Of a DNA stretch of 64,000 nt, positions 8,191 through 16,250 are shown piece after piece. A model generated the notes under the pieces. That model saw only the letters and a program-made list of their open reading frames with translations. It did not search any database and was not told where the DNA came from. Source of the stretch: Bacteroidales bacterium (GTDB lineage Bacteria; Bacteroidota; Bacteroidia; Bacteroidales; F082); assembly GCA_024710405.1 (NCBI GenBank), contig JANJUV010000002.1, positions 1 through 64,000 on the forward strand. Reading direction: 5' to 3'. Every line of letters starts with the position of its first letter. The first letter of the stretch is position 1. A program made the position numbers and the translations under genes.

Positions 8191-10095
8191 ATGGTTCCTA
8201 AAATTTCCACCTTAGGCGGTTATATCTTTGAGTATCAAAAAAGTGTAACAAATCCAACAGGTTTTTGGTCAAATATTGCAGAAAGCTTTTACTGGCGTAA
8301 GAAATGGGATGACATTCTGGAATGGGATTTTTCCAAAGGCCATGTTCAATGGTTTAAAGGAGCAAAGCTCAACATAACGGAAAACATTTTTGAGCGACAC
8401 CTGTTTTTCAGAGGAAATCAAGCCGCAATCATCTGGGAACCAAACAATCCGAATGAACAGCATAAAACCCTTACATATAATGAGTTATTTGTTGAGGTTA
8501 ATCGTTTTGCCGCAGTTCTTACACGTTTAGGCATAAAGAAAGGTGACAGGGTTGCCATCTATTTGCCAATGGTTCCCGAATTGGTTGTGGCCATGCTTGC
8601 CTGTGCCCGTATCGGTGCTGTACATTCGGTAATATTTGCAGGTTTTTCGGCACAATCCCTTGGTGAGCGAATTCAGGATGCCGGTGCTAAACTTCTTATT
8701 ACTTCAGATGGAGGCTTCAGGGGATCCAAAACAATACCTATCAAGCAGATAGCAGATGAAGCCATGAGCAATTGCCACTGTGTGAGCACAGCTATTGTGC
8801 TCAAGCGAACCGGAGAAGATATTCCAATGACATCAGGAAGGGACATATGGTGGCATGAGCTTGTCAACGAACAGGAAACTAATTATCACGCAACAGAAAT
8901 GGACGCTGAAGACCCGCTCTTTATTCTGTATACCAGTGGTTCGACCGGCAAGCCCAAAGGACTGGTGCACAGCACCGGAGGCTATATGGTTTATACTGCT
9001 TACACTTTTAAAAATGTTTTTCAATACGGAGATGGCGATATATATTTTTGCTCGGCAGACATTGGCTGGATTACCGGCCACAGTTACCTGGTTTATGGAC
9101 CCTTGTTGAGTGGTGCAACCTCACTGATGTTCGAAGGCATACCTACCTGGCCGGATGCAGGCAGATTTTGGGATATTATTGACAAGCATCAAGTTAATCA
9201 ATTTTATACCGCGCCAACTGCCATCCGGTCGCTGATGGCACTCGGCCTTGAATGGCTCGACAACAAAAAACTGCATTCACTTAAAGTGCTTGGAACAGTA
9301 GGCGAACCCATAAATGAAGCAGCCTGGCACTGGTATCACGACCACATTGGCAAAAACCGATGTCCGATAGTTGACACATGGTGGCAAACTGAAACCGGAG
9401 GCATTATGATCAGTCCGATGGCAGGAATAACACCGACCAAACCCTCCTATGCCACTATGCCTCTGATGGGCATACAGCCCATGATTGTGGATCAGGAAGG
9501 AAAACCTCTGTTGGGGAACAGTGTGGAAGGCAACCTTTGCATCAGCTATCCTTGGCCGGGTATGGCCCGCACCATTTGGGGAGACCACGATAGGTTTGTA
9601 AAGACCTATTTCAGCACTTACCCCAATATGTATTTTACGGGAGATGGTGTAAAGCGCGACGAAGACGGCTACTACAGAATACTGGGGAGGGTGGATGATG
9701 TGATCAATGTTTCGGGGCACAGACTAGGTACAGCAGAGATTGAAAACGCCATCAATGAGCATCCACTGGTGGACGAATCAGCCGTTGTGGGATTTCCACA
9801 CCCCATTAAAGGCCAGGGAATATATGCTTTTGTGGTGTGTACACATTTCAGTACAGGTGGCGTAGAAGGCATCCGGAACTCGATCATGATGGCCGTATCG
9901 AATATGATAGGACCGTTTGCCAAACCAGATAAAATTCAGATAGTTACTGGCCTGCCTAAAACAAGATCAGGCAAGATCATGAGGAGAATACTACTCAAAA
10001 TAGCAGAAGGCAAAACATCTGATTTCGGCGATACCACTACCCTGCTCGATCCCGACATCGTTCAGGAAATCGTAAAAGGAGCCCACGCACTTTAA
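8191..10095 (+). CDS. acs: Acetyl-CoA synthetase (AMP-forming)
   Basis: A 634-residue ANL-superfamily ligase that activates acetate to acetyl-CoA through acetyl-AMP. The P-loop motif YTSGSTGKPKG lies at about residues 247-257. The GWITGHSYLVYGPL and GATSLMFEG segments are typical of acetyl-CoA synthetase rather than other acyl-CoA ligases. WWQTETG, YFTGDG and the C-terminal PKTRSGKIMRR with the catalytic, acetylation-prone lysine follow. Length matches Acs (about 630-650). The next gene begins 21 bases downstream but has its own -7 element. Confident assignment. Confidence 0.95.
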   Translation: MVPKISTLGGYIFEYQKSVTNPTGFWSNIAESFYWRKKWDDILEWDFSKGHVQWFKGAKLNITENIFERHLFFRGNQAAIIWEPNNPNEQHKTLTYNELFVEVNRFAAVLTRLGIKKGDRVAIYLPMVPELVVAMLACARIGAVHSVIFAGFSAQSLGERIQDAGAKLLITSDGGFRGSKTIPIKQIADEAMSNCHCVSTAIVLKRTGEDIPMTSGRDIWWHELVNEQETNYHATEMDAEDPLFILYTSGSTGKPKGLVHSTGGYMVYTAYTFKNVFQYGDGDIYFCSADIGWITGHSYLVYGPLLSGATSLMFEGIPTWPDAGRFWDIIDKHQVNQFYTAPTAIRSLMALGLEWLDNKKLHSLKVLGTVGEPINEAAWHWYHDHIGKNRCPIVDTWWQTETGGIMISPMAGITPTKPSYATMPLMGIQPMIVDQEGKPLLGNSVEGNLCISYPWPGMARTIWGDHDRFVKTYFSTYPNMYFTGDGVKRDEDGYYRILGRVDDVINVSGHRLGTAEIENAINEHPLVDESAVVGFPHPIKGQGIYAFVVCTHFSTGGVEGIRNSIMMAVSNMIGPFAKPDKIQIVTGLPKTRSGKIMRRILLKIAEGKTSDFGDTTTLLDPDIVQEIVKGAHAL

Positions 10096-10104
10096 TACTC
10101 TGCA

Positions 10105-10112
10105 TATCTTTG
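10105..10112 (+). promoter_or_regulatory. -7 element immediately before the 10117 start
   Basis: TATCTTTG ends four bases before the GTG start codon at 10117. Transcription from it would begin at or within the start codon, so the mRNA would be leaderless. Confidence 0.5.
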
Positions 10113-10116
10113 TGGC

Positions 10117-10995
10117 GTGATCAGAAGCCTCTTCTTATGCGTGTTTGTTTATTTGTGCACATCCAGTCGTGGCCAGTTGGCTGACTTTTGGATTGAAGAA
10201 GAAGTTGCAGGCACATTTGCATCCGCATCATCTTTGATTTGGGACCCGACGGAGCATCTGCTGTTTCTTGCTGAAGATGAGCAGGGAATCGCACAGGTTT
10301 TCAGAATCGACCCCGGTTCAGGTAAATCTGAAAAACTCACCAATGACACCATTTCCAAAATTGCTTTGTCGTTCGACCAAGCCAACGATCAACTTTTGAT
10401 AAGTCTGGTGAAAGCAGGTAAGAAAACAGTAATCCGACATGATGAAAGCATACTAAATGCAGAACCTCTTATTCCGAGACAGCTTCAGCACGAGCAGGCA
10501 CATGTTAATGCAAAGGGAAATATGGCGGCATTCATCGGTAAAGAAGAAAACGAGCGGCATTGGAATCTCTACACATATGATTTCGTTTACAACAACCTAA
10601 ACAAGCTTGGTTCTACCAATGCTGACCATGCATACCCGATGTGGAGTCCCAATGCTGATCTGCTCAGTTTTGAATCCAGGCAACCTGACGAAAGCTTCAC
10701 AAAACTTAGGGTGATACATTGGTATGGTAAGATTCATCTGGAAATAGCCGACAACGATTATCATATTAAACAGGCGTCGTGGTCACCAAATAATCAATGG
10801 CTTGCCTATGTAATGGAGAATTATGGCAGTTCGAAGCTGGTGATCTGCCGGAAAAACGGAACCGACAAAACAATTATATACGAAAGTTCCCGAAAAATAA
10901 GCTACCCTGTCTGGTCTGCAAGTGGCAGTTCAATAGCATTCATGCTCAGTGACGACAATGGTCAGACCAAAATATACCAGTTGTTTCAGCATTAA
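10117..10995 (+). CDS. TolB-like beta-propeller protein (WD40-like repeats)
   Basis: A 292-residue secreted protein. A GTG start gives a credible signal peptide (MIRSLFLCVFVYLCTSSRG), and no other start would keep it. The body is made of WD40-like/TolB-type blades with recurring patterns such as YPMWSPNADLLSFES (about 170-185), QASWSPNNQWLAY (about 224-236) and YPVWSASGSSIAFM (about 268-281). Such propellers bind partners in the periplasm; no specific role can be given. It lies between acs and a prolyl oligopeptidase, which may be chance. Confidence 0.8.
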   Translation: MIRSLFLCVFVYLCTSSRGQLADFWIEEEVAGTFASASSLIWDPTEHLLFLAEDEQGIAQVFRIDPGSGKSEKLTNDTISKIALSFDQANDQLLISLVKAGKKTVIRHDESILNAEPLIPRQLQHEQAHVNAKGNMAAFIGKEENERHWNLYTYDFVYNNLNKLGSTNADHAYPMWSPNADLLSFESRQPDESFTKLRVIHWYGKIHLEIADNDYHIKQASWSPNNQWLAYVMENYGSSKLVICRKNGTDKTIIYESSRKISYPVWSASGSSIAFMLSDDNGQTKIYQLFQH

Positions 10996-11082
10996 TGCTG
11001 AGCTCTCTTTACATTAAGTTTTCAGATACATTAACACAATAGTTTTAGACAATATAGAAAAACTGTGTTGAAAAAAAAATCA

Positions 11083-11090
11083 TAGCTTTG
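11083..11090 (+). promoter_or_regulatory. -7 element for the prolyl oligopeptidase gene
   Basis: TAGCTTTG matches TAnnTTTG and lies 40 bases before the ATG at 11131. No -33 element at good spacing was found. Confidence 0.45.
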
Positions 11091-11130
11091 TCCCACAAGA
11101 AAGTAATGAATAAACCAAAACAGAAACATC

Positions 11131-13251
11131 ATGAAATTCAGAAATCTTATGACATTAGTGCTTATTACAGCGGTACTTGCCGGGTGCAAACAGGAGGTTA
11201 AAATTGAATATCCTGCTGCCAAAAAGGCGGATCAGACTGATGAGTATTTCGGTACTGTTGTTGCTGACCCTTATCGTTGGCTTGAAGATGACAATTCGGC
11301 CGAAACAGCTGAATGGGTAACCGCACAAAACCTTATTACACAGGACTACCTTTCAAAGATTCCCTTCAGGGATGCATTAAAGACAAGGTTTGAAAAGATA
11401 TGGAATTTTCCCAGATATGGTGTTCCTTTTAAGAAAGGCGACCGTTATTTTTACTTCAAAAACGACGGCCTTCAAAACCAGAGTGTGCTTTATATGCAGG
11501 AAAGTCTTGATGCGGAGCCTCAGGTACTGCTTGATCCCAATACACTTTCTGAAGACGGCACCATTGCTTTGGCCAACATAAGCCCTTCGAACGACGGGCA
11601 ATTGCTTGCCTACTCGATCAGCCGTGGTGGCAGCGACTGGAATGAAATAGTAGTGATGCGCATTGCAGACAAAGTGATGTTGAGCGACACCATTTTATGG
11701 GTTAAGTTTTCAGGAATCTCATGGCATGGTGATGGGTTTTTCTACAGCGCCTATGATGCTCCGGCCGAAGGCCAGAAGCTGTCGGGCGCCAATCAGTTTC
11801 ACAAAGTTTTCTATCATAAACTAGGCACATCTCAATCAGAAGACAAGCTTATTTTTCAGGACACTGAAAATCCACAGAGAAACTTTTACGCTGGTGTAAC
11901 CGACGATGAAAGATTTGTATTCATCTCCGAATCACAATCAACCAGCGGCAATGCGCTGTATGTAAAAGACATGTTAAATCCAAATGCTGATTTCGTCAAA
12001 ATAGCCGAAGGATTCGAAAATGACTACGCACCAGTGGATCATATTGATGGAAAATTTCTGGTCATGACCAATTTCAATGCCCCGCTCCAGCAATTGGTGC
12101 TGATTGACCCGGCAAACCCTTCTCCCGATTCATGGACAACAATAATTCCCGAGAGCAAAAACGTGCTTCAATCCGTTAGTCTGGTTGGTGACTTAATGCT
12201 GGCCACCTATCTTGAAGACGCCAATTCTAAAGCTTATTTCTTTGATTATCAAGGTCAAAAAGTGCAAGAGCTCGAATTGCCTGCCATTGGAACTCTGTCG
12301 GGCTTCAGCGGCGAAAAAGGTGAACAAACAGCATTTTACGGATTCACTTCTTTCACCTTCCCATCCAGTGTTTACAAGTATGATCTCAGCAGTCACGTTT
12401 CAACTGAATACACCACAAGTGAAGTTGATTTTGATCCGGAAGCCTATGTGACCGAACAGTTGTTTTTCACGAGCAAAGACGGCACCAAAGTACCTATGTT
12501 TGTTGTTTACCGTAAAGATTTGAAAAAGAATGGAAAAAACCCTGTTTTGCTTTATGGTTATGGTGGTTTCAACATCAGCCTAACCCCGTCGTTCAGCATA
12601 GCAAGGTTGCCATTTCTCGAAAGCGGAGGTATTTATGTAACTGTTAACCTGAGAGGTGGTGGTGAATATGGCGAAAGCTGGCACAAAGCCGGAACCAAGC
12701 TGAGCAAACAGAATGTGTTCGATGATTTCATCGGTGCTGCAGAATACCTTATTGCTGAAAAATATACCAACCCTGACAAAATTGCAATTTTAGGCGGTTC
12801 GAACGGAGGTTTACTGGTAGGCGCCTGCATGACTCAGCGTCCTGACTTGTTTAAAGTCGCGATACCCATTGTTGGCGTTCTCGACATGCTTCGTTACCAA
12901 AACTTCACTATAGGATGGGCATGGGCTGATGATTACGGACGCAGTGACGAAAGTGAAGAGATGTTCCGCTACCTGCTTGGATACTCACCACTACACAACA
13001 TTAAGGAAGGCACAAACTATCCGGCAACACTAGCCATCACAGCCGACCATGACGACCGCGTTGTTCCGGCGCACACATTCAAGTTTATGGCTGAATTGCA
13101 GTCAAAACATCAGGGAAGCAACCCGGTACTGGTCCGCATCGAAACCAAAGCAGGACATGGTGCAGGCAAACCGACATCAAAGCTGATTGAGGAAAGTGCC
13201 GACATGTATGGATTTATCATGCATAATCTTGAAATGAAACCAAAATTTTAG
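11131..13251 (+). CDS. Prolyl oligopeptidase family lipoprotein (S9A)
   Basis: A 706-residue serine peptidase that cleaves short proline-containing peptides. The lipobox LAGC at about residues 16-19 predicts a lipoprotein facing the periplasm. An N-terminal seven-bladed propeller domain (about 70-430) is followed by an alpha/beta-hydrolase domain. The catalytic serine is S557 in GGSNGG, the aspartate is in HDDRV (641 or 642), and the histidine is H676 in AGHGAG. Length and order match family S9A. It ends before a strong intrinsic terminator at 13301. Confident. Confidence 0.94.
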   Translation: MKFRNLMTLVLITAVLAGCKQEVKIEYPAAKKADQTDEYFGTVVADPYRWLEDDNSAETAEWVTAQNLITQDYLSKIPFRDALKTRFEKIWNFPRYGVPFKKGDRYFYFKNDGLQNQSVLYMQESLDAEPQVLLDPNTLSEDGTIALANISPSNDGQLLAYSISRGGSDWNEIVVMRIADKVMLSDTILWVKFSGISWHGDGFFYSAYDAPAEGQKLSGANQFHKVFYHKLGTSQSEDKLIFQDTENPQRNFYAGVTDDERFVFISESQSTSGNALYVKDMLNPNADFVKIAEGFENDYAPVDHIDGKFLVMTNFNAPLQQLVLIDPANPSPDSWTTIIPESKNVLQSVSLVGDLMLATYLEDANSKAYFFDYQGQKVQELELPAIGTLSGFSGEKGEQTAFYGFTSFTFPSSVYKYDLSSHVSTEYTTSEVDFDPEAYVTEQLFFTSKDGTKVPMFVVYRKDLKKNGKNPVLLYGYGGFNISLTPSFSIARLPFLESGGIYVTVNLRGGGEYGESWHKAGTKLSKQNVFDDFIGAAEYLIAEKYTNPDKIAILGGSNGGLLVGACMTQRPDLFKVAIPIVGVLDMLRYQNFTIGWAWADDYGRSDESEEMFRYLLGYSPLHNIKEGTNYPATLAITADHDDRVVPAHTFKFMAELQSKHQGSNPVLVRIETKAGHGAGKPTSKLIEESADMYGFIMHNLEMKPKF

Positions 13252-13300
13252 ATTTTTTTAAACAGTATATACAGAATAAAACCTCGTTGACATATTCTCG

Positions 13301-13335
13301 AACCAGTCAATGGTAAACATTGACTGGTTTTTTTT
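13301..13335 (+). terminator. Intrinsic terminator after prolyl oligopeptidase
   Basis: AACCAGTCAATG (13301-13312) pairs perfectly with CATTGACTGGTT (13318-13329) around a 5-base loop and runs into eight T residues (13328-13335). Confidence 0.92.
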
Positions 13336-13351
13336 ATTCGGATATGGCTGA

Positions 13352-13383
13352 TTGGCAAAACCTTGGCAAGCTGGTTATATTTG
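13352..13383 (+). promoter_or_regulatory. Orphan promoter without a plus-strand gene
   Basis: TTG at 13352-13354, 21-base spacer and TATATTTG at 13376-13383 form a good Bacteroidota promoter. It reads away from the terminator at 13301 and towards the 3' end of a gene on the opposite strand. The only plus-strand frames behind it are tiny. Confidence 0.5.
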
Positions 13384-13389
13384 AGTGCA

Positions 13390-13530
13390 TGAGCATCTAA
13401 CAATAAGAATTAATTCACCTCCCTTTAAGCGTTTATTCCCATCAATCTATGGATTGAAGTTCGTGTTAAACCAAAATCCGATATCCTTTCCTGACAATCA
13501 CAAGATTTTGTGATGAATGCCGGAATCAAG
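13390..13530 (+). ncRNA. Candidate small RNA with two perfect hairpins
   Basis: Downstream of the orphan promoter lie TCAATC/GATTGA (13442-13447 with 13452-13457) and ATCACAA/TTGTGAT (13497-13503 with 13508-13514), each with a 4-base loop. No poly-T follows the second stem, so the 3' end is uncertain. It could be a trans-acting RNA or an antisense transcript entering the lipoprotein gene at 13548. This is inference from structure and promoter only. Confidence 0.3.
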
Positions 13531-13547
13531 GAGTTCTTTTGCAGACC

Positions 13548-14897
13548 CTAATAAATTCTCAGGATACCCCTCTTGCCCAGCAATGACCAATCGGCCCAAT
13601 GCTCCTGAAAAAACGCACCTTTGTAAGGAACCTGAACAAACCAATCATCAGATGCTGTGTACAAATCCGTGAAAACCTCAGGCGCAGAGGGGTTCACCTG
13701 AAAAAAGTTTTCAGAAATTACAAAACCCGGATCAACAATTTGATTCAAAGCATCTGAGAAATAATATCCAAAAAGATCATCCTCGACAGAAGTCGGTTCC
13801 CCATTTATTCCGTGCACTTTGAAAATACCATCTCCGGTATTGTCATTAACATTAAAAAACAGATTGTTGCTTATTGCAACCCTGCCTTCAATCCATTGAT
13901 TATAGCTGTTGTCGCGAAAAGCCGAATACTCAAGTAATATTCCATTATCCTGATTTATGAAAACACTGTTCCTGATCGTTCCGGCTGCATTTGTGTTAAA
14001 AGTAACTATCTGATCACCCTGACCGTTGCGATACCCTATAAGAGTTACATTCAAAAAGTTGGGTGCCGAATATGGAAAAACAACTTGTTTTTCGAGACTG
14101 TTTCCATCCGCTTCGAGCATTCTGTCGCCTCCGGCGGGAGATTGTACAGCACAGAAAAACTGCACATTACCTCTATAACCAAGGTCATAATCAAAAGCAT
14201 CATCACCGCAGAAAGCCACGAGCAGGTTTCGAATATTCACAGTGCCTCCAAAACACTCCACACCATCATCCTTGTTTGAAACAACTTCAACAAATTCGAT
14301 TCTGGTTTTACTGCCGACGCCACCCAATGTCAGACCGTTGATCTCATTGCCCTGGCCTATATTGGTGCCACCATGGCGTATAGAAACATACCTCAGTACT
14401 CCGGAATCATCCTGATCAAATTGCCCGCCATAAACAGCACGTGGTTCGCTCAGCGGAAGGCCTTCAATGATTGCTTCTCCACCCGGATTGTTTATTGTTG
14501 CATTTCCCAGGATAATGATACCTCCCCAAAGTCCTTGCGCATAGACCGGAACTGAGCCTTTAAGGTCATCCGCTTCAGCTGTAAAAACAATCGGCTTCTC
14601 TGATGTTCCTTCAGCAATGATGCGCCCTCCGCGCGCCACTACCAAAGCAGATGCATTCTCAGCCTGACCGGATTTGAAACGAATTACAGCTCCGGCTTCG
14701 ATAATGAGTTCCTGGCCATCATTAACAAATACTATCCCATCGATCAGATAATCAACACCGGCTTCAAGTGTCCTGTTTCCGATGCCTATTCCGGGATCTC
14801 TGATAACGACAAAATCACCGTCGAGGCTGTAATCACTCTTCCGGCATGAACTCAACAAGCAAGACAGCAAGCCTGCAACGATCAGAATTTTAAACAT
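13548..14897 (-). CDS. Beta-helix lipoprotein encoded with a porin
   Basis: A 449-residue lipoprotein: signal peptide with lipobox SSC (about residue 18) followed by RKSDY. The body contains a right-handed parallel beta-helix pattern, for example VDYLIDGIVFVNDGQELIIEAG, GLWGGIIILGNATINN and a series of NGLTLGGVGS / VEVVSNKDDGVECFGG turns. Such surface lipoproteins of Bacteroidota are rarely characterised. It starts 2 bases after the stop of the upstream porin gene, so the two are one operon, and both are divergent from a phosphate transporter. A role in phosphate-limited growth is inferred from context only. Confidence 0.8.
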   Translation of the reverse strand: MFKILIVAGLLSCLLSSCRKSDYSLDGDFVVIRDPGIGIGNRTLEAGVDYLIDGIVFVNDGQELIIEAGAVIRFKSGQAENASALVVARGGRIIAEGTSEKPIVFTAEADDLKGSVPVYAQGLWGGIIILGNATINNPGGEAIIEGLPLSEPRAVYGGQFDQDDSGVLRYVSIRHGGTNIGQGNEINGLTLGGVGSKTRIEFVEVVSNKDDGVECFGGTVNIRNLLVAFCGDDAFDYDLGYRGNVQFFCAVQSPAGGDRMLEADGNSLEKQVVFPYSAPNFLNVTLIGYRNGQGDQIVTFNTNAAGTIRNSVFINQDNGILLEYSAFRDNSYNQWIEGRVAISNNLFFNVNDNTGDGIFKVHGINGEPTSVEDDLFGYYFSDALNQIVDPGFVISENFFQVNPSAPEVFTDLYTASDDWFVQVPYKGAFFQEHWADWSLLGKRGILRIY

Positions 14898-14899
14898 GA

Positions 14900-15934
14900 C
14901 TATAGTTTGAATTCAAGATTTAAATACAATGACCTCCTGTTCTCAACGTTGACAGCAGAAGGAAACCAGTCCTGATAATTGACTGACATTCTCACATTTT
15001 TTATTGGCCGGTACTCAATGCCACCCAGCAGTGCTGAGCCATCTTTGGCCAGATTCCATGGTCTGCCAGGTTCACCAGTAATACCTGATGATAGCCAGTC
15101 GTAACGTAAAAACATACCGTATGATCCTCTGAAAGTGTATCTTCCATAGGCGGAATAACCAAATCTGTCTCTGTTTCGTACAAATCCCTCATTAAAACGT
15201 GTATTGTACTCAAAAGCAAGAGCATAGTTTTTAGTATAATAACCCACTAATGATGCTATGACAGCCTCATCAATCCGCTTGTGGGCATAGTCCGAATACA
15301 ACCTGATCAGCAGGTTTTCAAATAGATTGAGGTTTGCTCCAAAAGATACTTTGTAGGTGTTATCGTTTTGCAGTTGTTCATAACCCTCTCCATTCATCAC
15401 CATAGCATCGAATGAAAACATGCGTGATGGTTTCCAACTGGCATTAACTCCAATATCTGCTCTGGGCCCAAAACGGTATTCATCTATAAATGACTTGTAC
15501 ACATACCTGTAATCCCATATCTTCTCCTGATATTCAACATTGAACAGATCGATAATTCCACCTTTAAACTCCCAATTACCACGTTTATATGTCAACGAGG
15601 CAGTTTTAAAATAAGCATACCTTTTCAGTATGCTGTAAGGTGAATCATCGTTCGGACTGCCAATATCCAGCACAATCTTCATCGACCAGTTTTCCTGCAG
15701 TGCATAATCATATCCAAGATATGCACGCCGCACCTCGAAAGAAGTTTTACCCGAACTCTTGCCAACTGGAGCTGTAAAATTGGAAAAAACCCTCAGTACA
15801 GGCTGACCGGATGGCTTGAACGGAAGACTGTCGGTTTCAGCCCTTGCCGTATTACTCAAACCATTGAAAAGGCAAGTGAATACAATTAGAAAGCAAGATA
15901 AGTTGAATAAGGAACCTATACGCCAAAAACCCAT
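14900..15934 (-). CDS. Porin, phosphate-selective OprO/OprP-like
   Basis: A 344-residue outer-membrane beta-barrel. The signal peptide ends near ARA, and the first barrel strands FEVRRAYLGYDYAL and WSMKIVLDIG match the phosphate-selective porin O/P group. The chain ends with the aromatic-polar pattern LYLNLEFKL typical of barrels. I take the ATG at 15934; a TTG 12 bases upstream is possible but unnecessary. Its neighbours are a beta-helix lipoprotein (same operon) and, divergently, a PiT-PhoU phosphate transporter. The order supports phosphate passage across the outer membrane. Confidence 0.82.
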   Translation of the reverse strand: MGFWRIGSLFNLSCFLIVFTCLFNGLSNTARAETDSLPFKPSGQPVLRVFSNFTAPVGKSSGKTSFEVRRAYLGYDYALQENWSMKIVLDIGSPNDDSPYSILKRYAYFKTASLTYKRGNWEFKGGIIDLFNVEYQEKIWDYRYVYKSFIDEYRFGPRADIGVNASWKPSRMFSFDAMVMNGEGYEQLQNDNTYKVSFGANLNLFENLLIRLYSDYAHKRIDEAVIASLVGYYTKNYALAFEYNTRFNEGFVRNRDRFGYSAYGRYTFRGSYGMFLRYDWLSSGITGEPGRPWNLAKDGSALLGGIEYRPIKNVRMSVNYQDWFPSAVNVENRRSLYLNLEFKL

Positions 15935-16250
15935 GTTGGAAATCAATTTAGTATGTCAATTATGTATAGCAAAGAAGAAATTATCCGGAAAGGTTGAATA
16001 AGAAACCAATCTGGGCGAAAAAATGCCATGCTAAATTAGGGACTATTGCACAAGGTACAAAAAAAAAATTACACTCCTTATTCAGTTGTTTTACTGAAAC
16101 TTACGGACACAAGGACAAAAACCAGAGCAGATTTTAGAAGAAAGATAACCCATAAACCACCTATGGAGTTAACAATTTCTTAACCTTGACAGGATGATAG
16201 TAAGATGAGATTCGTTAATATTGTAACATAAACCCGATAAGTATAAAGCT
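15935..16250. other. Divergent intergenic region of the phosphate module
   Basis: About 316 bases between the porin and the PiT gene. Neither strand has a full TAnnTTTG element; the nearest are TAACCTTG and TAATATTG variants on the plus strand between about 16178 and 16228. The lack of a consensus promoter would suit an activator-dependent promoter, but I see no repeated operator that I can name. Confidence 0.5.
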
